Of a DNA stretch of 64,000 nucleotides, positions 10,428-20,003 are shown one piece after another; within the stretch, counting starts at the first letter, position 1, and every line of letters starts with the position of its first letter. A program made the position numbers and the translations under genes. Origin of the DNA: Bradyrhizobium aeschynomenes (GTDB lineage: Bacteria > Pseudomonadota > Alphaproteobacteria > Rhizobiales > Xanthobacteraceae); NCBI RefSeq assembly GCF_013178945.1, contig NZ_JABFDM010000004.1:62001-126000 (forward strand), read 5' to 3'. The notes below the pieces were generated by a model that saw only the letters and a list, made by a program, of their open reading frames with translations, searched no databases and had not been told where the DNA came from.

Positions 10428-11516
10428 GTGGCCCACCACGATCCGATCAACCTGATGACACCGCCCGCGGGGCTCGCGCAGCTCAACGAGCGGTCGCGCG
10501 AGATCTTTCGCCAGATCGTCGAGAGCTACCTCGCGACCGGCGAGCCCGTCGGCTCGCGCAACATTTCGCGGCTGATCGCGGTTCCCCTGTCGCCGGCCTC
10601 CGTGCGCAACGTGATGGCCGATCTGGAGCAGCTTGGCCTGATCTATGCGCCGCATACCTCGGCCGGCCGGCTGCCGACCGAAGCGGGCTTGCGCTTCTTC
10701 GTCGACGCCCTGATGCAGGTCGGCGACATGACCGAGGCCGAGCGGCAGGCGATCCAGAGCCAGCTCGCTTCCGTCGGCCGCGCCCAGTCGGTGGAAGCAG
10801 CGCTCGACGAGGCGCTGACGCGGCTCTCTGGTCTGACCCGTGCCGCCGCCGTGGTTCTCACCGCCAAGTCCAACACGCGGCTGAAGCACATCGAATTCGT
10901 CCGCCTGGAGCCCGAGCGTGCGCTGGTCGTGCTGGTCGGCGAGGACGGACAAGTCGAGAACCGCGTGCTGACGCTGCCGCCCGGCGTGCCGTCCTCGGCG
11001 CTGACCGAGGCCGCCAATTTCCTCAATTCGCGGATTCGCGGACGGACCCTGGCGGAAGCGCGGCTCGAGCTCGAGACGGCGCTGGCGCGCGACCGGGCCG
11101 AGCTCGATCAGCTGACGCAGAAGGTGATCGCCGCTGGGGTCGCCAGCTGGTCGGGCGGTGACAGCGACGACCGTCAGCTCATCGTGCGTGGTCACGCCAA
11201 TCTGCTCGAGGATCTGCATGCACTCGAAGATCTCGAACGCGTCCGCCGGCTGTTCGACGATCTCGAGACCAAGCGTGGCGTCGTCGATCTGCTCGGACGT
11301 GCGGAGAGCGCGGAAGGCGTTCGCATCTTCATCGGCTCGGAGAACAAGCTGTTCTCGCTGTCCGGCTCGTCGACGATCGTCTCGCCTTATTCGGACGCCA
11401 CCGGACGCATCGTCGGCGTGCTCGGCGTCATCGGCCCGACGCGGCTGAACTATGCCCGCGTCATTCCGACCGTCGATTACGCGGCGCGTCTGGTCAGCCG
11501 CCTGTTGGGTGGCTGA
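10428..11516 (+). CDS. hrcA: Heat-inducible transcription repressor HrcA
   Basis: 362 residues. The N-terminal winged helix ([43 protein letters not shown]) is followed by a GAF-like central domain and the C-terminal [26 protein letters not shown] motif. HrcA binds CIRCE operators to repress groESL and related genes. The start is GTG at 10428 with a strong GAGGAGG seven bases upstream. No CIRCE inverted repeat is visible near this gene, grpE or dnaK, so its targets here are probably elsewhere, such as groESL. Confidence 0.96.
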   Translation: MAHHDPINLMTPPAGLAQLNERSREIFRQIVESYLATGEPVGSRNISRLIAVPLSPASVRNVMADLEQLGLIYAPHTSAGRLPTEAGLRFFVDALMQVGDMTEAERQAIQSQLASVGRAQSVEAALDEALTRLSGLTRAAAVVLTAKSNTRLKHIEFVRLEPERALVVLVGEDGQVENRVLTLPPGVPSSALTEAANFLNSRIRGRTLAEARLELETALARDRAELDQLTQKVIAAGVASWSGGDSDDRQLIVRGHANLLEDLHALEDLERVRRLFDDLETKRGVVDLLGRAESAEGVRIFIGSENKLFSLSGSSTIVSPYSDATGRIVGVLGVIGPTRLNYARVIPTVDYAARLVSRLLGG

Positions 11517-11635
11517 CATTCGACATGGTTAACCCGCAAACGGCGCCGCCGTCAGGCCGTGCTTGATTTTCCACGCCCAAAGCACGATATCCCGCCCATA
11601 TCCCAAACCCGTCAGCCGAACTTGCGAGTCTGTCA

Positions 11636-12256
11636 ATGACCGATCCCGACCTGCACAAGAACGATCCGGAAAACCCGGCGCAGGCCAGCGAACCCGTGGT
11701 CTCCAAACCTTACATCATGCCTGACGACCCCGAGACCGGCTCAGCGGAGGCTCTCGCCAAGGAGGCCGCCGAAGCACGCGACAGGATGCTGCGCACGCTG
11801 GCCGAGATGGAGAACCTGCGCAAGCGCACCGCCCGCGAGGTCGCGGACGCGCGGATGTACGGCATCACCGGCTTCGCGCGCGACGTGCTCGACATCGCCG
11901 ACAATCTGCAGCGCGCGCTCGATGCCGTGCCGGCGGAAACGCGGGACAATGCCGATCCCGGCCTGAAGTCGCTGATCGAGGGCGTCGAGCTCACCGAGCG
12001 CTCGCTGCTCAACACGCTGGAGAAGAACGGCGTCAAGAAGTTCGATCCGACGGGGCAGAAGTTCGATCCCAACTTCCAGCAGGCGATGTACGAGGTCCCG
12101 GATGCGTCGGTGCCGTCGGGCACCGTGGTGCAGGTCGTGCAGGCCGGATTCATGATCGGCGAGCGCGTGCTGCGCCCGGCGCTGGTCGGCGTCTCCAAGG
12201 GCGGCGCCAAGGCGGCGCCGGCGGCCGGCAACGACCAGTCGAACAGCGCGGCCTGA
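11636..12256 (+). CDS. grpE: Nucleotide exchange factor GrpE
   Basis: 206 residues: an acidic, disordered N-terminus, a long helix ([20 protein letters not shown]), and the beta-domain signature ending [21 protein letters not shown]. GrpE releases ADP from DnaK. It lies 120 bp after hrcA in the same direction, as in many rhizobia; dnaKJ is about 8 kb away rather than contiguous. The stop is followed by a G+C-rich hairpin at 12303-12335. Confidence 0.96.
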   Translation: MTDPDLHKNDPENPAQASEPVVSKPYIMPDDPETGSAEALAKEAAEARDRMLRTLAEMENLRKRTAREVADARMYGITGFARDVLDIADNLQRALDAVPAETRDNADPGLKSLIEGVELTERSLLNTLEKNGVKKFDPTGQKFDPNFQQAMYEVPDASVPSGTVVQVVQAGFMIGERVLRPALVGVSKGGAKAAPAAGNDQSNSAA

Positions 12257-12302
12257 GGCGGGCGCTGCTGCGGTTTTGACGCCCAGCTTCATTTGAAGAC
12301 GA

Positions 12303-12335
12303 GAGGCGCCGATCCGGAATCGGATGCGGCGCCTC
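12303..12335. terminator. Hairpin downstream of grpE
   Basis: A nine-base arm GAGGCGCCG plus ATCCG pairs with CGGAT plus CGGCGCCTC, with one bulged G and a GAAT loop. It sits 47 bases after the grpE stop. No run of T follows on the plus strand, so it may act as a processing or Rho-related stop rather than a classical intrinsic terminator. Confidence 0.4.
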
Positions 12336-12458
12336 AATGCCGTCTGACTTGGCATGTGTCGGCGTTGCCGCCGCCACCAGACAGATCCCCGGCACCGGCA
12401 AATTGCGCCTTAACCAACCTCCGCTAGCGTCAGGCCGACTCTCGCAGAGGACCGTTCC

Positions 12459-13976
12459 ATGAGCTCCCAGTTCGAAGCTGTGACGCGCCAGTCGCTGGCT
12501 CCGCCGGCGCGTGAGCGGCTGGCCATGACGCCGTGGCTGATGATCGGCGCCGTGTTCATCATCGCCATCCTGCTGCGCCAGGTCGTTCCGTTGAATACCG
12601 ACGTCAGCTGGCTGTTGGTGGTCGGCGAGCGCATGCTGGACGGCCAGAAGCTTTATCGCGACATCATCGAGATCAATCCGCCGATGGCGGCGTTCGCCTA
12701 TCTGCCGGGCGTCGCGCTGGGGCGCCTGCTGCATGTCGATCCGCGTCATGTCATCGACGCGCAGCTGCTGTTGCTGGCGGCCGGCTCGCTCTACGTCACC
12801 TCACGCATCATCCGGCTGTCGCAATCATCGGCCGCCCTGGGCTGGGGGCCGTTTGCGATCTGGGCCGCGGCCGTCCTGACGATCCTGCCGATGCACGTGT
12901 TCGGCCAGCGTGAGCATATCGCCACGCTCACCTTCCTGCCGGGGCTCGCGGTGTATGCGTTGCGCAGCGAGCGCGAGCCCGTGCCGGCCTGGGCGGTCAT
13001 CGTTGCCGGAATCGGGGTCGGTATCACGCTCGCCTTCAAACCATTCTTCACGTTCCCCGCCCTGTTCTGCATTCTGGCGGGTGTCGTCCGTTCCCGCGCA
13101 TGGCTTCAGACGTTCGCCCCCGAGAACATCATCGCCGGCATGATCGTGTCGGCCGTCAGTCTCGGCACCTACCTGCTTTATCCCGAGTACTTCACCGTCA
13201 CCTATCCGCTGGTGCGCGACACCTATCTGTCGTGGTCGATGTCGCCGTCCGTCATCTTCCTGAACATGGCGACGCTTCTCCTCGTTGTCGCGCTCGCGAC
13301 CGTCGCGTTGACGCGGCGGAGCGGCAGGCTCGGCGGGCCGTTGCTCGCCTTGATTCTCGCCTCCCTCGGATTTGCGATCTCGTTCTTTCTGCAGCGTCGC
13401 GGCTGGCCGTATCATTCCTATCCGATGGTCGCGATCGCCATGCTCACGATGGGCTACGCCGTGCTGACGGACACTGACGCCACCTCGCAGCCGCGCCGCT
13501 TCGGCGCAGCGACGGCCGTGATTCTGATCGCGGCCTTTGCCCTCGGTCTGCAATGGTTCAACACGAGAATCTATGTCGGTCCATTGCCGGAGGCGCTCGC
13601 CAAGCTCAAGCCGCATCCGCGCCTGCTGGTGCTGAGCGGCGAGGCGGCGATCGGTCATCCGCTGGTGCGGGACATCCGCGGCGCCTGGGTGTCGCGGCAG
13701 GAGAATCTGTGGATTCGCGAGTTCGTCCGGCTGACGCGCGAGCGGACGTCGGTGGACGCGGTGACCGACGCCCGACTGAACGCGTATCTGGCGCTGGAGC
13801 GGAATTGGCTGGTCGAGGACTTCAAGAACGGCAATCCCGACCTGGTGTTGGTCGACAATCTCAGGGGCGGCTGGGGCGATTGGGCGCGCGCCGATGCCGA
13901 ACTGCCGGAGCTGCTCAAGTCGTATCGGCTGGTCGGAACGGTCGAGGGTGTCGACATCCTCGAACGGGCGGAGTGA
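12459..13976 (+). CDS. Polytopic membrane protein, putative GT-C-type glycosyltransferase (paralogue A)
   Basis: 505 residues, about ten hydrophobic segments and a soluble C-terminal tail of about 120 residues. Just after the first membrane segment comes NTDVSWLLVVGERMLDGQKLY and EINPPMAAF (separate stretches); an acidic residue in this first loop and an E-x-NPP motif recall GT-C transferases that use lipid-linked sugars. A second copy of the same architecture lies at 17527-19053, sharing the NTDVSW, NPPM, FGQREHIA, GWPYHSYPM and VLVDNL motifs. It is convergent with a methyltransferase gene, which ends one base beyond it. The function is inferred, not recognised by name. Confidence 0.65.
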   Translation: MSSQFEAVTRQSLAPPARERLAMTPWLMIGAVFIIAILLRQVVPLNTDVSWLLVVGERMLDGQKLYRDIIEINPPMAAFAYLPGVALGRLLHVDPRHVIDAQLLLLAAGSLYVTSRIIRLSQSSAALGWGPFAIWAAAVLTILPMHVFGQREHIATLTFLPGLAVYALRSEREPVPAWAVIVAGIGVGITLAFKPFFTFPALFCILAGVVRSRAWLQTFAPENIIAGMIVSAVSLGTYLLYPEYFTVTYPLVRDTYLSWSMSPSVIFLNMATLLLVVALATVALTRRSGRLGGPLLALILASLGFAISFFLQRRGWPYHSYPMVAIAMLTMGYAVLTDTDATSQPRRFGAATAVILIAAFALGLQWFNTRIYVGPLPEALAKLKPHPRLLVLSGEAAIGHPLVRDIRGAWVSRQENLWIREFVRLTRERTSVDAVTDARLNAYLALERNWLVEDFKNGNPDLVLVDNLRGGWGDWARADAELPELLKSYRLVGTVEGVDILERAE

Positions 13977-14576
13977 TTATTTCTGCGCGACGCCGATCGC
14001 GAAGGTGTAGGGCACGCGTGAGTAGTTGTCCCTGATCTCGAGTTTCACGCGGGCGAAGGCGCTGCACAGCAGGTCGTAATAGCCGTCACGATCGCGGACG
14101 AAGTGGCCGCGATCGTTGTCGAGCAGCCATTTCGCGATCCGCGATTGCCCGTCGCGATAGCAGCCGTCGAGCGTGAACAGCACGCCATCGGCGGCGAGGA
14201 CGTCGCGGATGTTGGCGAGCGTTGTCTTCAACTCGTCATCGGCGATGTGATGCAGCACGCCGTTCATCATCACGACATCGGCGCCGGCAAACTCCTGGGC
14301 CGCGGCCGCATCGAAATGCCGGCAATGGAACGTGCCGAGATGGCCGAAGGACCGCCGCGCATGCGCGATATAGGCCTCGTCGACGTCGAAGCCCGTATAG
14401 TCGATTCCGTCGGGAAGATGGCGCAGGATATAGCCGGGGCCGCAGCCGATATCGATGACACGCATGCCCGGACGCAGCGTCAGATAATCCCGGATCGCCT
14501 TCAGCCGCGCGCCGAAGAAGCCGCCGGCGTTCTGATAGGCCTGGTACAGCGCCGGATGCTTCAATAGCTCCTTCAC
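13977..14576 (-). CDS. Class I SAM-dependent methyltransferase
   Basis: 199 residues with the SAM-binding motif I VIDIGCGPGYILRHLP, an acidic motif II region (YTGFDVDEAY), and VVMMNGVLHHIADDE as motif IV. The substrate is unknown. It begins with an ATGA overlap with the stop of the upstream glycosyltransferase, so the two are translationally coupled and the likely substrate is a glycolipid or a sugar of the same pathway. Confidence 0.82.
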   Translation of the reverse strand: MKELLKHPALYQAYQNAGGFFGARLKAIRDYLTLRPGMRVIDIGCGPGYILRHLPDGIDYTGFDVDEAYIAHARRSFGHLGTFHCRHFDAAAAQEFAGADVVMMNGVLHHIADDELKTTLANIRDVLAADGVLFTLDGCYRDGQSRIAKWLLDNDRGHFVRDRDGYYDLLCSAFARVKLEIRDNYSRVPYTFAIGVAQK

Positions 14577-15673
14577 GAGGAGGCCTCGTCATAGACCGAG
14601 CGGCGCAGCTCCGGCCCGGAATGCGCCAGCAAGGTGTTGAGCGGCGGGCTCTCGATCGTCTCCAGCGAATCGGTCGACAGCTGTGGCACGCGGCCGCGCC
14701 GATGAATCTGCGAGATCAGGAACAGCGGCCTGTTCTTGGACTGGATGTAGATCCGCCCGACATATTCGCCGATCAGGCCGAGCACCAGCAGCTGCACCGA
14801 GGAGATCATGACGACGAGCAGAGTCAAGCTGGTCCAACCGGGCACGGTGCCGGAGAAGATCCAGCTCATGATTGCGGCAATGCCGACGAAGGTCAGCCCG
14901 GTCGTCAGCAGCGCGCCGACATAGGTGGCGATCCGCAACGGCACCATCGAGAAGCTGACCAGCGCATCGGCGGCGAAGCTGATCATCTTCAGCAGTGGAT
15001 ATTTGGTGCTGCCGGCGAAGCGCGGCTTGCGGTCATATTCGTAGGCCACCTGCTTGTAGCCGAGCCAGGCCACCATGCCGCGGATGAAGCGATCGTGCTC
15101 CGGCATCTGCACGAGCTGGTCCGAGATGCGCCGGCTCATCAGCCGGAAATCGCCGGTGTCGACGGGAATGTGGACGCGGGTGATCTTCGCGAGCAGGCGG
15201 TAGAAGGCCTCGGCCGACCATTTCTTGAAACGGGTCTCGCCGGCGCGGCTGCGGCGCTGGCCATAGACGACGTCGGCGCCTTCGCGCGCCATCATCTCGT
15301 ACATCGGCGTCAGCAGCTCGGGCGGATCCTGCAGGTCGGCGTCGATCACCAGCACCAGGTCGCCGCGCACGGTGGAGAGCCCTGCGGTCAGCGCCAATTG
15401 GTGGCCGTGGTTGCGCGCCAGCTTGACGGCGACGACGTTGCGATCCTCGGCGAGCAGGGCGTTGATCACCTGCCAGGTCTTGTCGGTGGAGCCGTCGTCC
15501 ACCAGGATCAGCTCGAACCGGTTGCCGCACAGCGCCCGCGCGGCCGCCGTCATCTGGCGGTGAAACTCGCGCAGGCCCTCCTCCTCGTTGTAGCAGGGCA
15601 CAACGATCGAGACGAACATCTTGCCGGGGCGCGGCATCTCGTCCTGCGCGTCTGACAAATTTGAGGGCCTCAT
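14573..15673 (-). CDS. Family 2 glycosyltransferase, DPM1/GtrB-like polyprenyl-phosphate sugar transferase
   Basis: 366 residues. The N-terminal GT-A domain has VSIVVPCYNEEEGL, LVDDGSTDKTW, the nucleotide-sugar/metal site VIDADLQDPPEL, and GDFRLMSRR; two membrane helices follow (about 255-275 and 285-315). This is the layout of transferases that move a hexose or related sugar from a nucleotide donor to polyprenyl phosphate. Such lipid-linked sugars are the donors used by GT-C enzymes, and two candidate GT-C proteins flank the locus. Confidence 0.85.
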   Translation of the reverse strand: MRPSNLSDAQDEMPRPGKMFVSIVVPCYNEEEGLREFHRQMTAAARALCGNRFELILVDDGSTDKTWQVINALLAEDRNVVAVKLARNHGHQLALTAGLSTVRGDLVLVIDADLQDPPELLTPMYEMMAREGADVVYGQRRSRAGETRFKKWSAEAFYRLLAKITRVHIPVDTGDFRLMSRRISDQLVQMPEHDRFIRGMVAWLGYKQVAYEYDRKPRFAGSTKYPLLKMISFAADALVSFSMVPLRIATYVGALLTTGLTFVGIAAIMSWIFSGTVPGWTSLTLLVVMISSVQLLVLGLIGEYVGRIYIQSKNRPLFLISQIHRRGRVPQLSTDSLETIESPPLNTLLAHSGPELRRSVYDEASS

Positions 15674-15907
15674 ACTACCGGAAAGGACAGCTTGGCGGCA
15701 TGTCGCGATCGTTGATGACGACGCGTTAATTGTTCACGAAATTAGCTAGCAGCGCGCGCAATCTACGTAGTACTTCGGAGTACGGGCGACTTGTTGATCC
15801 GCGCAATGGCAGCCTGGAGTTAAACATTGCCGGCTATACAGGACAGGACGGTATTGGGCTGGCGCCTGCCTTCTTCGAGCACCGCTTCAGGCGCAGCAGT
15901 GTGGACG

Positions 15908-16603
15908 ATGGACAAAGCTGAATTCGACCGCTTCGCTGACGCGTATGACCAACAGCATCGTGCGAATATCGCGATCACTGGCGAGGATCCGGCGTATTTC
16001 GCCGAGTACAAGATTCGGCTGCTCGAGCAGATCACCGATCGCGATCGGCTGCAGGTGTCGCAGATCTACGATTTCGGCGCGGGCATCGGCAATTCGATTC
16101 CGTTCTTCCGGCGGTACTTTCCAGAGGCGATGCTGACTTCGTCAGACGTTTCGGAGCGAAGCCTCGCGCTCGCGCGGCAGCGTCATCCCGGCAGCGGCGA
16201 AACCCTGCTGATCGAGAACGACCGCATCCCCTGCGAGTCCGATCGTTTCGACGTGGTGTTCTCGGCCTGCGTGTTCCACCACATCCCTCACGAGGAGCAC
16301 GTGGCCTGGCTGCGCGAGCTGCACCGGATCACGCGCCCGGGCGGCCTGATCGCGGTGTTCGAGCACAATCCGCTCAATCCGCTGACGGTCCACGCCGTCA
16401 ACACCTGCCCGTTCGACGAGAACGCCAAGCTGATCTTCGCGCGCCAGCTGTCGAGATCGTTGCAGGCCGCGGGCTGGAGCTCGCCGCAGATCCAGTACAG
16501 CCTGTTCTTCCCGCGGGCGCTGGCGCGGCTGCGGCCGCTCGAGGACATGCTCGGCTGGCTGCCGCTCGGGGCTCAATACGCCGCGCTGGCGCGCAAATCC
16601 TGA
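15908..16603 (+). CDS. Class I SAM-dependent methyltransferase
   Basis: 231 residues from the ATG at 15908. Motif I is IYDFGAGIGNSIPFF, motif IV VVFSACVFHHIPHEEH, followed by RITRPGGLIAVFEHNPLNP. It is of the small-molecule/ubiquinone-methyltransferase type; the substrate is unknown. It is transcribed away from the glycosyltransferase, separated by 234 bases that should hold both promoters. A longer frame to 15827 exists but adds residues without family character. Confidence 0.8.
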   Translation: MDKAEFDRFADAYDQQHRANIAITGEDPAYFAEYKIRLLEQITDRDRLQVSQIYDFGAGIGNSIPFFRRYFPEAMLTSSDVSERSLALARQRHPGSGETLLIENDRIPCESDRFDVVFSACVFHHIPHEEHVAWLRELHRITRPGGLIAVFEHNPLNPLTVHAVNTCPFDENAKLIFARQLSRSLQAAGWSSPQIQYSLFFPRALARLRPLEDMLGWLPLGAQYAALARKS

Positions 16604-16622
16604 TCTCCAGAGCTGCCGCCGT

Positions 16623-17336
16623 TCATGCAGCAATGTCCCCGGAGGTGATCCGCTTCACACCGGCCGCCGCCATGTCGGTCCAGGCTTTGGCCAGCGAGCC
16701 CTGGGTGTCGATGCCGCGGCAGGCGTCCTCGATCACGTAGGTGTCGAGCCCCGCCTTGCGCGCGTCGAGCGCGGTCCAGGCGACGCAGAAATCGGTCGCC
16801 AGTCCGGCCACGAACACTTTGCTGATGCCGCGCGCCTTGAGATAGGCCGCGAGCCCCGTGCTGGTCTTCCCGTCCGCCTCGGTGAACGCCGAGTAGCTGT
16901 CGACGTCCTTGTGGAAGCCCTTGCGCAGAATCAGCTCGGCCTGCGGGATCGCGAGATCCTTGGACAGCGCCGCGCCGTCGGTGCCCTGCACGCAATGATC
17001 CGGCCACAGCACCTGCTTGCCATAGGCCAGGTCGATCAGCTCGAACGGCTTCTTGCCGGGGTGGCTGGAGGCGAACGAGACATGCGCCGGCGTGTGCCAA
17101 TCCTGCGTCAGAACCACATGGCTGAACGCCTTCGCGATCCTGTTGACGACGGGCACGACCTGCTCGCCGTCTTTCACCGCGAGGCTGCCGCCCGGAAGGA
17201 AGCAGTTCTGCACGTCGATCACGAGCAGCGCCGAGGTGTCGTCGGGCTTGATCGACGCGGCTGCGCAAGCTTGCTCGGCGATCGATGCCGCAAAGGCCGA
17301 GCTGCCGAGCAGCCGGAGAATCTGCCGTCGGTTCAT
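16623..17336 (-). CDS. pncA: Exported nicotinamidase/pyrazinamidase-like isochorismatase-fold hydrolase
   Basis: 237 residues. The core is nicotinamidase: catalytic Asp in ALLVIDVQNCFLPGGSL, metal-site VVLTQDWHTPAHVSF, and the catalytic Cys in VAGLATDFCVAWTALDA. It converts nicotinamide to nicotinate for NAD salvage. Unlike the usual cytoplasmic enzyme it begins NRRQILRLLGSSAFAAS, a twin-arginine-type signal, suggesting export to the periplasm. Start at 17336 is preferred: GGGAGG is six bases upstream, whereas it abuts the alternative ATG at 17342. Confidence 0.85.
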   Translation of the reverse strand: MNRRQILRLLGSSAFAASIAEQACAAASIKPDDTSALLVIDVQNCFLPGGSLAVKDGEQVVPVVNRIAKAFSHVVLTQDWHTPAHVSFASSHPGKKPFELIDLAYGKQVLWPDHCVQGTDGAALSKDLAIPQAELILRKGFHKDVDSYSAFTEADGKTSTGLAAYLKARGISKVFVAGLATDFCVAWTALDARKAGLDTYVIEDACRGIDTQGSLAKAWTDMAAAGVKRITSGDIAA

Positions 17337-17526
17337 TCTCATCCTCCCGGGGGTGGAGGCAGCTCGAACGGACACGTGTCCATCGGACTTGCCGGATCTC
17401 TCTCGTCGCCGCAAGGAACCGCATTTAGTTACCAATCTTAAACCCAAGATTGTCACGGGTGAAAGCAGCAATTCGTTAAAGGTGCATGGGTACGGTCCGT
17501 AAATCTACGGGTAGGGGACCGGTACC

Positions 17527-19053
17527 ATGACCACGAATCTCGATGCGGACGGCGGTCAACTGCAGCCGCTGCACAACGCCACGCTGCGATGGCTGGCGTT
17601 GCCGGTCTGGGCACCCCTGCTGCTGCTGTTCGCTGCCGGCATCCTGATGCGGCATCTGGTGGCCTCGAACACGGATGTGAGCTGGCTGCTGATCGCAGGC
17701 GAGCGCTGGCTCGACGGCCAGCGGCTGTATTCGGAGATCATGGAGACCAATCCGCCGATGGCGGTGCTGGTCTATGTCCCGGCGATCCTGATCGCGCGTG
17801 GCATTGGCGTGCCCGCGGAGCTGGTGCTCGACGTCCTGCTGTTCGTGGCCATCGCGTCGTCGCTCGCCGTGAGCATGCTCATCCTGCGCGACTCCGCGGC
17901 GTTGGCGCCCCGCCAGCGATGGCCGCTGGCGCTGATTACGCTCGCCGTTCTTGCCGTGCTGCCCGCCCAGTGCTTCGGGCAGCGCGAGCACATCGCGGTG
18001 ATCGAGCTCGTGCCGGCGCTTGCGATGCTGGCGCTGCGGATCAACCGCGAGACACCGCCATTCTGGGCAAGCGCGGTTGCCGGCGCCGGGCTTGGACTGG
18101 CGCTCTGCTTCAAGCCGCATTTCGCGTTGGCCATGCTGTGCGTGCTCGGCGTCGTGGCGGTGCATCTGAGATCGGCGCGCCTGCTGCTCGCGCCGGAGAA
18201 CCTCATCGCGGCGCTGCTGGTGTCAGTCTACAGCCTGTGCACCGTGCTGTTGTTTCCGGAATTCTTCAGCGACATGTGGCCGGTTCTTCGCGACGTCTAT
18301 TCGATCGGCCTGCCGCTGCCGACCATGATTGCGAAGCCGGCCATCCTGCTCTATGCGCTCACCCTGGTCGCGACGCTACTGCTGAAGCGGAGCAGCGGCG
18401 TGACGCCGACCTTGATGTTGCTGCTCAGCGCCTCGGCCGCGTTTCTCATGGTCTATCTTCTGCAGCGCAAGGGCTGGCCCTACCATTCCTATCCGATGCT
18501 GGCCTTTGCCTTGCTCGGTTTCTTCTACGCCGTCACCGCCGCCCCTTCGGTCCAGACTGGCGCCCCGGCGCAGCGGGGCCTGGCCACATGGGTGGTCGGC
18601 GCGGCGCTGCTGGTGCCGGCGCTGGTCTGGTTCAACCGCGCCCTCGACGCGCGCTTTCTGCAGCCGGCGATCGCCCGTCTCGGCATCGCGCATCCGACCA
18701 TCATGGTGGTGTCCGGCGATCCCGGCATTCCCCATCCGCTGACACGCGCCGTCGGCGGCGTGTGGGCCTCGCGCGAGCAGTGCCTGCTGGCGTCGAGCTA
18801 TGAGGAATTCGCCCGCGACAGCGGAGCCGACGCGCACGTGCTGGCGCGGCTCGATCCGTACACGGAACGCGAACGCCGCTGGCTCGCCGACGATATCAGG
18901 CGGTCGCGGCCGTCGATCGTCCTGGTCGACAATCTGACCGGCGACTGGGGGCAATGGCTTCACGCCAGCCCCGAGCTCGATCGCCTCATGCAGAGCTATC
19001 GCCGCACCGAAACGGTGCAGGACATCGATATCTATGTCCGCGAGCCTGAGTGA
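17527..19053 (+). CDS. Polytopic membrane protein, putative GT-C-type glycosyltransferase (paralogue B)
   Basis: 508 residues, many membrane segments and a soluble C-terminal tail. It shares architecture and motifs with the 12459-13976 protein: SNTDVSWLLIAGERWLDGQ, ETNPPMAVL, CFGQREHIAV, GWPYHSYPMLAF, and IVLVDNLTGDWGQW near the end. The pair probably arose by duplication and they bracket a glycosyltransferase and methyltransferases, so they may add different sugars to one envelope glycan. No catalytic assignment is certain. The ATG at 17527 is preceded by GGGGACC, a modest ribosome site. Confidence 0.65.
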   Translation: MTTNLDADGGQLQPLHNATLRWLALPVWAPLLLLFAAGILMRHLVASNTDVSWLLIAGERWLDGQRLYSEIMETNPPMAVLVYVPAILIARGIGVPAELVLDVLLFVAIASSLAVSMLILRDSAALAPRQRWPLALITLAVLAVLPAQCFGQREHIAVIELVPALAMLALRINRETPPFWASAVAGAGLGLALCFKPHFALAMLCVLGVVAVHLRSARLLLAPENLIAALLVSVYSLCTVLLFPEFFSDMWPVLRDVYSIGLPLPTMIAKPAILLYALTLVATLLLKRSSGVTPTLMLLLSASAAFLMVYLLQRKGWPYHSYPMLAFALLGFFYAVTAAPSVQTGAPAQRGLATWVVGAALLVPALVWFNRALDARFLQPAIARLGIAHPTIMVVSGDPGIPHPLTRAVGGVWASREQCLLASSYEEFARDSGADAHVLARLDPYTERERRWLADDIRRSRPSIVLVDNLTGDWGQWLHASPELDRLMQSYRRTETVQDIDIYVREPE

Positions 19054-19067
19054 GCCTCGGCCGTGCG

Positions 19068-20003
19068 CTAGCCTCTTGGCTGGATCCCGTCCCGGACCGC
19101 GCGGAAGCGCGGGAAGGCCGCCGACCACTGGTCGCGCGGCGCGCTGCCGATGATCCGCAGCGTGTTCGGGCCGCCGAAGCGCAACCACTGCACGACGGTG
19201 ACCGGCGTATTGTCCTTGCCGCTGGTGGCGTCGATCCGCGTTTCATAGGCCGGCAGGCCGTCGATGCGGATCGGCTCGGACATCGTGATGCGGGCATCGC
19301 GCACGCCGGGAATGGTCGTGACCGCCTGCTGCGCCACGCGCGCCCGGTCGCCCGCCTCGGGCGCCACGCCGGCGACCAGTCCGATCACCACGAACGGCGC
19401 CGCCTCGAAGCCCTTCTCCTCGTCGCCGTCCGCCAGGATCAGCGCGCCCGGTCCCAGGGTGCGGACCGTCTTGAAATTGGAGAGCTCGGTGACCTTGAAC
19501 GGCATGATCGACAATTGCTCGTCGATCGGCACGTCCTTGCGGACCACCGCGGAGGCGAACATCTGGCGTACGGCGTCGTCGGTGTAGATCTTGCTCGCGG
19601 TCTCTGGAATCTGCACCGCCACATAGCCGGAGAAGCCGGTGCCGGGCAGGATCATCGAATAGCGCCGCACGGGGGTGGCGCCGTCACGACCGTTCTCCAC
19701 GGTGTAGTAGGCGGTGCCCGCTGATGTCTCGATGCTTTCCGGCTTGATGCCGCCGGTGCCGGCCGGATTGGCGGTGAACGCATTCTTGACCTCGCCATAT
19801 GCCCCGGCCGGCAATTCGGTCAGCAGGACCTTGACGCTCTGATCCTCGGTCTCGAAGCCGGAGAAGGTCTTGGCCTTGCTGAGCCCGACCAGCGGTGCGA
19901 GCCCGATGCGGACGCCGGGCGGGAAAATGGCATCCGCCGCCAGCGCCGGTCGCAGCAGGGAGATCGAGACCAGCGCCGCGGCGAGAAGTCGGGAGAACAT
20001 CAT
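19068..20003 (-). CDS. Exported protein of unknown function
   Basis: About 311 residues beginning with a clear signal peptide (MMFSRLLAAALVSISLL, cleaved near ALAADA). The mature part starts IFPPGVRIGLAPLVGL and looks like a soluble periplasmic mixed alpha/beta protein with repeated beta-rich segments (ALILADGDEEKG; TPVTVVQWLRFGG). I do not recognise the family. The frame also opens at a GTG at 20024; the ATG at 20003 gives the better signal peptide. It is convergent with the membrane-protein gene at 17527 and divergent from dnaK. Confidence 0.7.
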   Translation of the reverse strand: MMFSRLLAAALVSISLLRPALAADAIFPPGVRIGLAPLVGLSKAKTFSGFETEDQSVKVLLTELPAGAYGEVKNAFTANPAGTGGIKPESIETSAGTAYYTVENGRDGATPVRRYSMILPGTGFSGYVAVQIPETASKIYTDDAVRQMFASAVVRKDVPIDEQLSIMPFKVTELSNFKTVRTLGPGALILADGDEEKGFEAAPFVVIGLVAGVAPEAGDRARVAQQAVTTIPGVRDARITMSEPIRIDGLPAYETRIDATSGKDNTPVTVVQWLRFGGPNTLRIIGSAPRDQWSAAFPRFRAVRDGIQPRG

